Origin: Pyricularia pennisetigena | Lineage: Eukaryota; Ascomycota; Sordariomycetes; Magnaporthales; Pyriculariaceae | Assembly (NCBI RefSeq): GCF_004337985.1 | Contig: NC_043742.1 | Location: forward strand, 5,817,259-5,881,258 | DNA: 64,000 nt | Direction of reading: 5' to 3' | Shown: positions 8,958 to 22,860 of the stretch, piece after piece | How positions within the stretch are numbered: the stretch's first letter is position 1 | How the letters are laid out: each line of letters begins with the position of its first letter | Position numbers and translations under genes: made by a program | The notes under the pieces: generated by a model | The model's database searches: none | What the model saw: only the letters and a program-made list of their open reading frames with translations | What the model was told of the DNA's origin: nothing

Positions 8958-10814
8958 ACCCTTTTGAAGCTGCTCATGGTTGAAAGAGGTCCAAAAAAAA
9001 AAAAAAAAGAAAGAAAAAAAAAAAAGAAAATTTGTAACCACATACTTAAAAACACCCATGACACAAACCCCTCTCCTTCTGTAGAGCAGACCCTGGGAGA
9101 ATACAGGATAGCACGTGATAGAGACGAGCAGGTCATAGATGATAATGTTTACACTTTGCTTCTGCTGTTGCTGGCCCCCAAAAAAGCCGGGCCGTCACCC
9201 GCATGCATGCCATGGGGCGGGCGGGCATGGCAGTAATGCCAGGATATAACGTCAGCCCTCTAATGAGGTGGAGGGGCCAAGATCATGAATGGATTAGATG
9301 GCCATGGGATGACATGGGGGCGAAGCCCATTTGTCAGACCACCCGATCAACTGTTGGACTGCCTTGACTTCAGCATACCCTTTTTCTGATGTTGCTTTTT
9401 GTTTTCATCAAATCAGGTTCGATGTTGATAGTTTCATTTATCATAAGTCTTCTGAGCCTCTGGAGGGAGTAAGACGGCAAGACTTGGTCGGGGCGCCCAG
9501 CTTATACGACGTTGCACACTACCTATCATACATTACTCCATCATTACCACGCTGCTACTTCGTCCCTAGGGTAAGTAAGCTTTGCTACCTGAGAAATGTA
9601 CCCACCGTTGCTGAGCCTTGCCCCTGGATAACTGAGGCTAGCTCTCACCCTCCGTGTCATGCCAAATTACAAATTAATTGGTCAGTAAGCAGGCGGGCTT
9701 CTATGGATAAGGGGCGATGCGATCAAGACACGCATAAAAGGTATCTTGATGTAACGGGTAAGGATGGTCGATTAAAGACCATGAGACTAGGCACTAATAT
9801 TCAAAAGGCGCTTTTGAGTAATTACCATAAAAATTGTGCATTTTCTCGAGTGGGCGTGCTGCGGCTTGTGATGCCTGAAATAGAGATTTTGTTTTTTTTT
9901 TTTTTCGCGCGCTGGTATTGGTGGTGGCATCTCCAAATCTGGCTCACTGTGGCTTGGGTAGGAATATCGCGCGCGGCTACAGAGATTTGATGTATGTGCG
10001 ATGCGGCTGCCTTGCCCTTGCGGCAGGTGCCTAAGTACAGGAACCTAGGTTGCGATTGGGGGTTTTCCAGGAACAGGTGGGTTCCCTTCATCGGGCCGTT
10101 TGTCACTCGCCACGTTGTTTTTAGCTGCGAGATACCTCCTACAGCCGGAGAGCCTCGCCAGGGATAGCGGGGGGACCCCTCCACCTGCGGGGGACTCTTG
10201 GGCCAAGGTCCCCGCCTCCACCCTGGCAGGTCAGCAACACAACACTTTGCAACGGACGCGAGACTACGATTTGCATTGCTTGGATTTGCCCCTCAGCTCT
10301 AGTTAGTGCTAGTGTAGTTCTCTCTCATGGGGGTGGTTCGGGCAAAGGCTAAAATTGAATACCTTACCTCTCTCGACCTCTCCAGGCCCATTCTATCCCC
10401 TTATTAGTCCTCTTGAGACCTTTAAACTGGAGGCGAGCTCCTCCTGCCTTGTCTCACATACCTGCCGAATATATGCTGTGGCTTTCGCTTCATATATTGT
10501 GCTGCTTTGTCCTTTGTTCAACGTTGCCTGATCTCTAAGGACTGTTTTCTTTTTCCTCCGTTTCTCTCTCTCTCTCACTCTCTCTCTTCCCCCAGTCAAC
10601 ATTAAGACGGGTCTGCTGAGTCTCTTTATTTCGCGCGCCGCTTGCATTACCCCTGAAAGGCCGAGCTTCCCCGCCCCCTCGCACCTCTTTGCGACGCACA
10701 ATCGTTCACGTCCTTTTGCCTGTCACCTCCGCTGGGTGACCTGACCACTTCCCGACAAAACTCATTTAGCCAACAGCACCAAACTGCACAGTAAACGAGG
10801 CAACCACAGCAATC
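8958..10814. other. Upstream region of MPS1, no gene seen
   Basis: Nearly 1.9 kb without recognisable coding sequence. Starts with an A-rich tract (8994-9029). CCCCT (STRE-like) elements occur near 10168-10175. The last 300 bp are strongly pyrimidine-rich, with CT repeats around 10565-10590, typical of a transcribed fungal leader. Confidence 0.5.
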
Positions 10815-12516
<1,702 letters not shown>

Positions 12517-14322
12517 GTGGGTCTCTGTATGGGCAAGGTAGGAGATACTGCTGGTGGCAGATATGACCTTTTTATTTTTTTCTCATATCTCTTTTTTTAT
12601 ATTTTTTTCATCTATTTAAGAAAACGGTGGCAAACTGGTAGCCTATCTATTTATTTAGCCTGCTTTGGGTCTACACATCTTGTTTGATTTCTGTTCAGCA
12701 GCGAAACAAATTCCTGGTTAGGTGCTCTAAGGAGTCAAGAGTCGTTTCCTTTTTTTCTTTCTATTTCTTGAACGTCTCTCACATATCGAATTCGGTGGGT
12801 TTCAAAGTACACGCAAAGATGAGATTATAGCCACAATGAGAAAAACAGGCCCCGTCAGGGTATTCCTCGTTCTTACTACGGAAGTCAATGACGGAACAGC
12901 AAGCAGTAAGTATCAGGAGGCCATGATGTCTTTTGTTTTATGATGCGAAACAAGGTGGGATAGGACTACTAGAAATGATTGCGCTGGTTGAGAAACGAAA
13001 ATGGATTATCCTGGGGCAACATGCGCACCTTCGACATTCACTCTAACTGGCGACCGCTCCTCTTAACAGTCTACTTGGATTTCACCGCGGCCAAAAACAA
13101 AACACATGCCCTGTTTTTTTTTTTTTTTTTTTTTTTTCTCTCTCTTTTTTTTTTCGTCCCAACCCAGCAGTCATTTTAACTCGTGGTTTTCCTCCTCGGA
13201 ACTGATCCCGCGAGACGAGCCATCCGAATCGCAACTTCGGCAATCAGAGCCGAGGACCTAGATGTCGTCTTACTCGAGCAACTCGCCCATCATAAAACCA
13301 AACAACCAAGTTCTAATCTAGACCCTGCAGGGGTGGGATGTTTTTTTTTTCTTTCCCCAAGCAAAGCACCAGTTCTCTCCTCTCCCCCTCCCCATCTCGT
13401 CTTGCAAATGACAGCGCAACCCTGTCCGGCCACGGTGAACAAACCAGCCAGGGCCCGGGAGGGGAGAAAAACCAAAAAAAAAAAAAAAGGGGGGGAGGGG
13501 GGTTGGTGGGAGAGGCTGGCCGTACCTCGTTCTGCGTGTGGCATGTCGCGCTCTCGCGACGCTTTCTGCCGCTGCGGGAAAAGTGTATTTGGAGAGTGAG
13601 GGAGGGGAAAGATGCCCCGAGGGGGGGTGTGTGTGTGTGTGTGCCGTGTCCCTCGCTGAATATGCTCAGTTGGCGATGGCCGGTCCCGGAGCTTCTTGAG
13701 ATGCTAGCTGGTTTGGGCCTTGTCATGTCGATCATCCGATTGCAATCTGGAACTTGAGCGTCAAAGGTTGGTATTGTTCACCCGAGTTAGGAACAAATGT
13801 CTTGTTCATTCTGGTAGCCTCGCCCGAGATAAGACGTCAAGTTCCACGAGGGGGGGAAGACTAACCAGATTATTCCTCACAAACTACTGGACATGGGAGG
13901 CGAATTTTATCAAGATAAAAAGAAAATAGTCAATTTTTAAAACTAAAATTCCACACACCCTGGGCTATCAAGGGTTGGGTATATCCGAATCCGAAACACA
14001 GAAAAAATAACCGGTCGTAACAAAAGAACAAAAGACATATAATGCCATCCCAGATGAAAGAAATGTATAATTGCTGATCGCGTTAGTGGGGTACGCGAAG
14101 ACCAGCAATGCTTGATCCGAATGTGAAAGAAGAAGAGTTGAAAAATGTATATGTGAGCGAGAGACGAAGAAAGTGAAGGCGGTGAAAAAAAGAGACGCCG
14201 ACGCCACATTAGATGGTTTTTAGGGGGTGTGTGCTTTTTAATCATGTGCACATATTACTGAAGCAGACGAACAAGAGAATAGTGAGAAACTGCAGCCAAG
14301 ATCGGCATTAGTTTCTCCCTTC
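12517..14322. other. Intergenic, convergent 3' flanks
   Basis: No gene recognised between the 3' ends of MPS1 and the DUF3455 gene. Contains a T-rich tract (13111-13153), an A/G-rich tract near 13474-13502 and a GT repeat near 13627-13642. These low-complexity stretches produce spurious reading frames. Confidence 0.5.
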
Positions 14323-15192
14323 TTACTCGGCGTAGAACCAATAAAAGGCAGTGTACGGCACACTGGCAACGGGCACGGTACCCTCCTTGCTGCAGGCCTC
14401 GCCGACACCACCGGCGGTGATGACGCGGTAGACCTGGGAGGTGGCACCGGTGTTGCCAAGACCCTTGCCGTTGTCGTTAAGCAGGAGCCACTTTACGGCA
14501 CCGGTGTTGAGGATGCCACGGTCAGAGTTGGCAGGGACGTCGACAGACTGCTTGAGACCAACGGAGAAGCGCAGGTTCTTGGTGGACAGGTCAAAGGTCG
14601 GGTTGCTGGCGGCGTCAAAGAAGTGGTGACCAAGGAACTTGAGGGGAGCACCGTTAGGCTGGGGCAGGTCGGCCGGGGCGATGAAGGGGTTCTCAACGAC
14701 GGCGCCGTAGGACGAGGGAGGCATGCCGTTGTTGGGCGAGGCGGGTGTGCCAGGGCGGGCGGCCTCGGGGTCCTTCAGGTTGAGGGGAATGTTGGAGCCC
14801 CAGAGTGTGTTGTTGGACAGGGCGTTGAAGGCCTCCTGGGACAGGCCAGTGCCAGGAGTGCCGGGGTACAGAGAGGTGACGTCGTACAGGACGGCGAGGG
14901 CGCCGGCGGCGACTGGTGTTGCCTTCCCGTCAGCGCAGGTGTAGTTCTGGATACCATGGCCAATGGCAATGGCCTTCAGGGCGCAGCTTGGGTTTGGTGC
15001 TGCCAGGTCAACGGCTGTGTGGGTGGGATGAATGTTAGTTCAGTGAATGTGGTGAAAAACTAATAGCGGCGACGACGTACCTCCTGTGGTGGGGAGAGCG
15101 GGCACGGGAGCGCCACCGGGCCTGGGCTTGCACGGTGAGGCGGAAACAGAGGCGACGAGCGCGGTAGCGAACAGCAATGTTTTGGAGAACAT
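14323..15192 (-). CDS. Secreted DUF3455 protein
   Basis: Two exons on the minus strand (15192-15081, 15014-14323) encode 267 aa. The first exon starts with a clear signal peptide (MFSKTLLFATALVASVSA) and a Pro-rich linker. The 66-nt intron has GTACGT...CAG borders. The mature part contains LKAIAIGHGIQNYTC, VAAGALAVLYDVTSLYPG, FLGHHFF, a GA(V)KWLLL stretch and a C-terminal VYRVITAGGV segment, which together are typical of the DUF3455 family (also annotated as 'malate dehydrogenase-like' surface proteins). No enzymatic function is established. The protein is expected to be extracellular or cell-wall associated, with disulphides among its few cysteines. Confidence 0.88.
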
Positions 15193-16968
15193 GGTGATTG
15201 TGGGTTATGTGTGGGTTATGTTGTATTTTTTTTATGTTGATAGTATATCAGTAGAGCTTCTTGCTCTTGTTGTTGGTGGTGAATGTTGTAAATGAATAAG
15301 CTATGCCAGTTGAAAAGTCTATTTTTATTGTGAATGGCTTCCTGAGCGCAGTAGAAGAAACAAATGCAGTCTAGAATATTTTGTTGCAGAAACGTAAACG
15401 GAAGGAAACGACGTTGAAGGAAACCGGTCGCAAGAATGCTGAAGCGTTCGGGATGTTGAGGAACTGAAGATATCCAGAAGAGAGGGAAGAGGTAAGGGTG
15501 GGAAGGGATCTTATATCGTTTATGAAATTGTTTCTCTTTACACAAGACCTACAAAGAGCAGATCAAAAAGGTACGGAGTACGCGATATGCCTGTTCTTCC
15601 TCCCAGAGGGGGGTGGGGCGCGGAGTGCGTACAGTACAGTCAAGGGCGTAGGTCTATTAAGAACGCAGGCAAGCGAATAGGAGACAAGGTAATAGAACAA
15701 GGTAGTGCAGAGACCAGGTTTCCGTAACGGGCCCGCAGTCATTCTCCGGAAAACGCTTGGACAGTGCTGCCATGGGGATGAGGGTACCTCCCTCCCTTCC
15801 CTCTCTGTCTTTGTCCCTTGCCCTCTTTGGGTATTATTGCGCAGGGACTGTCTGTCATCGTTGAATGAAAAGGAGGGTCGAGGTGGAGACAAACGAGGGA
15901 GGTGTCAAGCCTCAGGGTATCAGGGCAGGCGAGGGGTGTGTATGCCAGGGTGTGGTGCTGCATGCAGCTAAGGTCCCCTTCCTGTGTGAGCTATGTATCC
16001 AAGAAACCCCTCTGTTTTCGATATCAGAGCCCGGTGAGATGTGAGATTACTTGGTAGCATAGATACAAAAGGAGGTGATTTTACGGAGAGCAGATGTGTT
16101 GAGAAGGGAGATAGATGAACAGCCTTGGAGGTCGGGTTTCGAAGGATGTGGTTCGAAACAAAAAGCGGCACCCAAGAGAAATTGATAAACTGCAAACTAG
16201 GAAGCTCCCGTACTAGAGTCTAGGACACCTAGTTAAGAAACCCCTGCAGATGAGGGCACTGCTGAACTGCACTACGTGCTCTGTCGTAGAATGGTAGTAA
16301 TTATTAGTACACATAATTTGTATCTTATTACGCAGCCCTTTCCATCTTGCCGGTTGCTTTTGCTTTTCTGCACTGCAGATTAACCACGATGCTAGAGCGG
16401 CTGGAAACGGACAGGCAGGCCACGGAATCCGGCCGTGGACCCAGTCCTGCTTGTATTTTCCCGCTTCTTACTTTGAAGAAAGTTGAGAGTGAAATAAAAA
16501 ATCCAGTGTGGGGCACCCCAAGTTTAGCTTGCCCCGCCAGCCTGCGTCTAAATTGGACCAGGGGTGCGTATCTAGGAACAGGGATCTGGTCAGGAACGGG
16601 AACTCCCCAGGCAAGATCCAAGTGCAGGTTCAAGGCAAAACGGAGCGTTCCTGCCCGTGTCCAATTTCCTCACATTTTCTGCTGTAAGCAACAGACCGTT
16701 TTTCAGATTGACACAACAATAATGAACAGCTTCCCTTGTAAGAAAAAGAGAGTTTGTCCCAATGGTAGGTCTCTGCCTCCAATCTGTAACTGGTGGGTTT
16801 TGTGTGCGTCTTGGTCTGATATTTTTGGGAATTGGGTTTTTTTTTTACCCTTTCCATCTGATCAACCTGCCTGTCTTCAATATTGGTCTCGTCCCAGATT
16901 TGTTTGGCCGATAATCTCTGGCAAGCCGCTGGACCCAGCCTGGCTTGTTTACAAAGCGGTAGCAGGAA

Positions 16969-17009
16969 GCGCCCGTCAAATTTGCGCCCGTCAAACTTTT
17001 GACGGGCGC
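16969..17009. repeat. Direct and inverted 12-mer GCGCCCGTCAAA
   Basis: Two direct copies (16969-16980 and 16984-16995), separated by TTT, are followed after CT by the exact reverse complement (16998-17009). Copies 2 and 3 form a perfect 12-bp stem with a 2-nt spacer. A partial variant (GGCGCCCG) follows near 17031. Confidence 0.9.
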
Positions 17010-20000
17010 GACTGGAAATTGATTGACACTGGCGCCCGCTAGCATTCGATTGGTTTTTGGTTTATTACCCAAAGGGCTGAGCCCCACTTACTATTGCGCC
17101 CTTGCGGAGGACGAATACCGGTAATCGATCAAAGAATCCGCAGCGCCCGCCTTGCCGCCTCACACCCCCATCGAACTAGCCCAAAATACTTGTTGTCGAG
17201 ACCCAAAAACCCACCTTTTTGCAAGTGCGATATTTTTGACCGCTCGGGGTTTTGGTGGAACTCTTGTTTCTTACAGAAGTGTCTTCGTCGCTGAGGTCAT
17301 AAAGTGCTGATGTAACATGGAATTAATTATCAAGAATAGCATTTAAAAGTGGAGGGGAAAGTTGGGGTCCTCAGATCGCAGAGCCCACTCGGAGAAAATG
17401 GCATTTCTTCTGGATAGTAACATTGAGCGGTCGGAAGGCATGTCATCCGGAGGCTGAGCATTTGAGCGTAAGAATTATGGGAGACAATGAAGATTGTGGT
17501 GGTTTTGTCAGACAATCGTAAAAATAAAATAAAAGATTCGATAACCAGGTCACGGCTCTACTCTGCTTCGGCTGGATGCCATGTGGCCGCGCCGTTAATT
17601 ACCCTTTTTTTTTTTTCGAGTAGGACGCCACCGTATTCTGTGGAGGCTTGGGAGGGTACCATTCTTGCCATTCCCAACGCTGCATTCGCCGCAATATCGC
17701 CAATATCGCCCCACCATGAAGTGGCTTTAGGGACCCAATTTTGCTGACAGCCTGCCTGATTGGGGCTGCAAGTCCGTTGCGATCTTGTGAACAAATATGG
17801 GCACGCAAACACAATTATAGAACGGAAGAGCACGGCAACCTGCAGTATACATACCTGGCCTAGATATGCGTTCACGCCTCCGTTAACAAAATCGCAAGAT
17901 ACAGCACGGCGTTATTTCCGCTTCTCACCACATTCCCATGACGACACTAGAAGAATGTACCTTGCCATGTGTAGGTCGATAATTCAAGGTGCAAGCGTAA
18001 GGTTCTTTTTTAAGATTGGCAGTCAAGGTTCCGTGGATCTGGACGAGATCCGCCACCGTTTCTGCCGTGAGAATCTTGCAATATAGCTCGAGTCAACAGC
18101 ATCCTCCAGCCTACCCGGATTGCCATGGGTGCCTGTCCTACTAGACCCTTTCATTCCGTTTGTGTGTTTGAAGAAAAATAAACTATGTGATACAAGTGGG
18201 AAAAGGAGACTTCTAATTGAAAACAGGGGCTCAAAAAGAGTTTCGTTTAATGGCTTGTTTTCGCATTGACACTGACAAGACTGACAGTTGCATTCGACAG
18301 TAACATCATCCATGCATGTCAAGCTCCCCAAGGCTGCGGTTCGGTTCAAAATGTATTTTACGTATGTTGGGCGAGTGTGATGAATTGCATAACCTGTGGC
18401 GAAAGAAGCTTCACAGGCCATTCCATCCGCTGAACTGAGCCTGGTGTCTCAGGTTGCCCGGGGCATCAGACGTGTCGGCTCCAGCTGCAATGTCACCGGG
18501 ATTCAATTTAATGTTTTACATGTTAGGTGATGGCATCAGGGATACAGAAAGAGAAGGGCTGGCGATGCTCTGGGGTCTGCCAGGTTTTGTTTGGTCCTCT
18601 GCAAACCCGGCCGATTGAAGCGAAAGAGATGACGAGATGACGATTTTGTGTCTTGTTGGTTGGTTATTTTTCTTTTCGTTCCGAGATCCAGGTTGAAATG
18701 GAGAAAACCCCCTTGTTCGACATCGATTCCCAATTTAGGGTACGTGATGTTGGTTGCTTACCTCGTACCTTTTCAAGAGTGATTTTGGGGGCACCCTCAG
18801 ACGGCGCGGCCATGTGGGAAGCAACTCGCACAAGATTACCATTTACCGCATGCTGGACATGGAAGAAAAATAACTAATTCATAAATAAAATCTACCGAAA
18901 GATGCCATCAAGTCAGCCCAACGAGTCAGCCGGCACCATGCCGACGGATCTAAAGGAATCCGTTTGCATTTCTAGAAAGGAGGGTTGCAAACCGTATGTC
19001 TCGTCCTTGCAGCAAGCCAATGAATGACCTGGTTAGTGAGCACTTCATCGGGTCAGAACCCTCACCCACGCTAACCAAACCAGCCACAGCTAAAAGCGGC
19101 GACACACAGATCATTTCCTTAAATAGCTGGGGACAAGGGGCGGTCGGGCTGTCGCAAGTTGGTGGTGTTTCGATGCGAATTGAAAGCTGACAGCTGTGAA
19201 TCACAAAATTAAAAGCAACAACCACGTAAAATCACATAACAGTAGGGAAACTTCGTAGGTACTTACTACGTGGTAATCATGTTGGTCGCGCAAAGCCTGA
19301 GAGAGCCAAGAGGGGCAGTCACGCGAAAGGATCGAACATCAGCGGGGACCTGAACCGTGACACCGTGGGCTGTCAGCGACAAGCGACCGTTATGGAGAGA
19401 GAGAGGATTGAGGGTTTTTGTTTCAAGTGGTACCGATTATTCAAGGTGGAGTTTTTCCACTCCAGCGCCGGGTCCGTGACAATCCAGACCCGGTCGGGTG
19501 TCCAGGGCACGTGGTGGGGAAGAAGTTGAATTGGGCTAGCAACCTTTGTTCCCGCAAGGCACCGAACTTTACCTGGGATTGCTCCGTCGCCGCCCGGACC
19601 ACCAACGCCGTTGCCAAGTTGTTGCATCTGATCTTTGTTTCTGAGTGTGTTTCTTGTGGAGCTTGGTTTCTTGGTAAGGCTCTGGCGTGTTTTTTTGCCC
19701 GTTGTTTCCCCTCACTTAGTCAGTGCTAGTGGTATTAGTTGCTCCAGTTCATCTGCAGGATGAACATTCACCCCGCACCGCATTCAAGAAATCTCACCTA
19801 CAGTTTGAAGAGGGCAAGAGGTCAACCGACATTTGCGTGATGCTGCCTGTCTATAATTGGAAAGAATTGAGGACCAGTGGGTATAGTAGCGACTGCACGC
19901 GATAAAGTGGTTTCTAATTTCAATATCTTGGTTTTTTTTCTTTTTCTTTCTTTCTTTTTTTTTTCTTTTTTTGTTCTTCTGTTTATTGCTTTTCAAAAGT

Positions 20001-20597
20001 CATATTTGAAGTGATATGTCCTGTAGAATCAATCAGTCAAAGCGCAAAAATTGCGCCGCCAAGCCATCTGCAAGCCAAACCCACTAAAAGTTTCGTTTCG
20101 AATATGGGGTCGCAAAGTCGTTCCTGGGCTTGTTTCATCTGTATACCCCCCATGCTTGTTCATCACCTCGCCTGCCCCCCTGCGTAGTTTTGGAGATCAT
20201 CCAAGAGCTTGTCAAGAAAAACCTCAAACTCAAGGCCTGATTACCTACAGCCTCCTTTTGCACCACTTTGATCCAAGGCTAGGAATGATAGTGCGATCAA
20301 TTATCCGGGGAGGAGTGGCGCTGATCGCCCGGTTCGTTCCTCTGTTTGAGATCAGTTGCGTAGCAATTTTCCGGCTTCATGGTTCAGGAGCTCGTATCAT
20401 GAAACCACGAGTCTCAGAGATGCCAACATCAAGTCAGCACCAAAGTCAGAAACATCACATACTGGAAATGTACAGTTAAAGGTAGTATCGGGCCAGAGCA
20501 GGAATTGAAGTCGTATGCCATCCATGTAATGCCGCCGAGGAAGAAGATAAGCAAGGTAGCAATTCGCGACTAAGTGGCGTCGGATGTCTATGTCAAG

Positions 20598-20600
<3 letters not shown>

Positions 20601-20634
<34 letters not shown>
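20601..20634. repeat. GA microsatellite
   Basis: About 17 uninterrupted GA dinucleotides in the gene-poor region. Confidence 0.9.
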
Positions 20635-20637
<3 letters not shown>

Positions 20638-22860
20638 TTCTTGTATACCCGGCACTGGAGCTCCTCAGGTTGAGTTTTGCCGCAAGGTGTTTCTGGCAGA
20701 TGCATGACAAGTTGTCAGCTTCCACGGAAGATGAATAGACACCATTACAGCACCATCACACCCGCGGAGATCTTTCTTGGTTGTTTTCCGGAAAGGGCAG
20801 CAAAACAACTCAATGGGCCATCTTGGTCAAGTTTCCGTCGGTTTTATTGCCGGTAATCCACCTAGACTACTCTAGTCTGCTTGCTCCTGCAGTGCAACCC
20901 GGCTTTTCACCTTGTTTAACTCCCGGGGAAGTCGGCTTGTCATCCACCCACTTTTTTTTTAATTGCCCATCGGAAAAAATGGTCTTAGTAACGATAGCAT
21001 GCGCGCACAGAAGCAAGCATCGCCACTGCTACCACAAACAACGTTGCATATTTGCGCCAGCACTCGCCTTAGTCCAGCGTCGCCATGGAATGCCAATTCC
21101 CCAACTAGATGACAGCCACATCCAAATTGCGCAAATGCATCTCGTCAATTTTATGCACGGCGTCTGACTTGTTGCAGTAGTTGTCATGGATGACCACACT
21201 AGACCGGCTGTCTACTCCAATGAGGTGAAATCTCGAACGAACCTACTGCGGGGTTTGGGCGCTTATGCCTGCGTCTGGACTGGACAGAGCAAAAGGCACT
21301 AACGCACCTCGCTAATTAGGCGACTGACTATACTGCGATGTCACCTTGTTTTCGATATTATTTCTTCATCTCAGTCATCTTGATTTCTTCTTCTTCTTTT
21401 TTTTTTTTTTTTTTTTTATCTATTGTTCCTTTGGCATAGCATTTCCGCTCGTCAGCGGGAGCCGGACATTTCAAGTTCCACCAGACTATCGACTTGGCCG
21501 CATATAGTATGTCCACAAGATGGAACCCAAGAACCCCCTCCGCCCTCACTTCGGGACCCAAGTTTTGGTTGTCGGTAGGCAAAATGAAAGATGTTGAGGC
21601 AGCGACTAGTCAAATATTGGGAATCAATATTCGATCCAAGACTTTGGATATTTTGTAAATCTGCGTAGCATTGACAACGGTGGTGGCCTCTTCAAGAACC
21701 TATCTTGACATGGAGATGTGCTGAGAGGTCAGTGGATTATCGTGTCTTGGTTTTATGAGCATCCAAAATTCAGAGTGCAGGTTAGANCTTGGGTCTGTCT
21801 GTTTGCTCACTGCATATGCTTCTAAGCCCTGCTTTGCTTGCTGTTTGTCAACCTTGCCTTTAGCTGGTCTTGCTGGCTACCTTTCTGACCACCCTCCAAC
21901 ACTGTTGGCGAGCAGTCAGTCTCGCTAGTCTAGCACATGATCTATACCGCATGTATGTTGGTGGGCTTTCAACGGTATGCACCCACCAGGCTAACTAACA
22001 CCCTCTTTTGGAGTCAACTACCGCTCTCCATTGGCCCGGGGATGCACCGGACGCATTAGAACGGACTGAATGCGGCATCCGTGGGCACGATTCACCTTCA
22101 TCCCCTGCACGTGTTCATCCTTTTTGCTTGCTACATTTTGTCTGGACGCGACCCATCGAGTCATCGTCTGCCACATCATCCGCGCGGAACCGCCCCAAAT
22201 ATCATCGGCTAGACTAGCGGTGAACTAGAGTACTAGCCGCAGAGACGCGCGGATGTTGGTGTCTTCCCTTGCAGCATCCCGCCCCCATCCCTCGCGCTTA
22301 TGGTTGTTTGTTTTTGCATCAGCACTGCCTCGTTAGTCGATGACTCTACGTCTGCATCGATGAGGTGTAAGAGGGCGTGGGGAGTGACTTGTCATCTTTT
22401 GCTCCAACTTGCGATATCAAGTTTAGCGTCTCTCCGTTCCATAATGTGCCACCAGCCTTGGTCAAGGTTGGCACTTACAGAGACATCAGGCACAACGATT
22501 CCGTTTTCATCTGAAACGGTGGGAAAAGACATAGGGTCAGTGCCTACTTTTGGTTTCTTGTCTTGCATTTATCTTGAACTCTTCCTTCAAGGGACTAAGC
22601 AGCTTTGGGCTTTGATAGGAGCATGCTTTTAGAGAACATTGACACTTCCTGCATGTTACTAGTGCGTTTTTTTGCGGTGATATGCCCATCTCCGACAGAA
22701 AGGATACTCTGCGTGCAGAGGATTCTACTTTGAAGCAGATTTGTATCATCGGAAACTAGCAAAGACTAATATTACTATATAATCAGTAGGATTGTATATA
22801 ATATAATCACTCAAGACGATGGTATCTCCTTTTGACCATCGTAGATAACCCTCCCTGTAT

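Larger units (their letters stand above)
15193..22860. other. Gene-poor region of about 7.7 kb
   Basis: I recognise no protein-coding gene, transposase or structured RNA here on either strand. The longest open frame (231 codons, 16347-17042, plus strand) has ordinary low-information composition and no family resemblance. Visible structures are the GCGCCCGTCAAA direct/inverted repeat (16969-17009), a GA microsatellite (20601-20634), a T-rich tract (21396-21418) and one ambiguous base (21787). A small perfect hairpin (22816-22842) lies just past the stop of the DUF1295 gene. Confidence 0.5.

Noticed and set aside
16347..17042. 231-codon open frame in the gene-poor region
   Set aside because: No domain, signal peptide or codon-pattern support; spans the hairpin repeat. 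Considered fortuitous.
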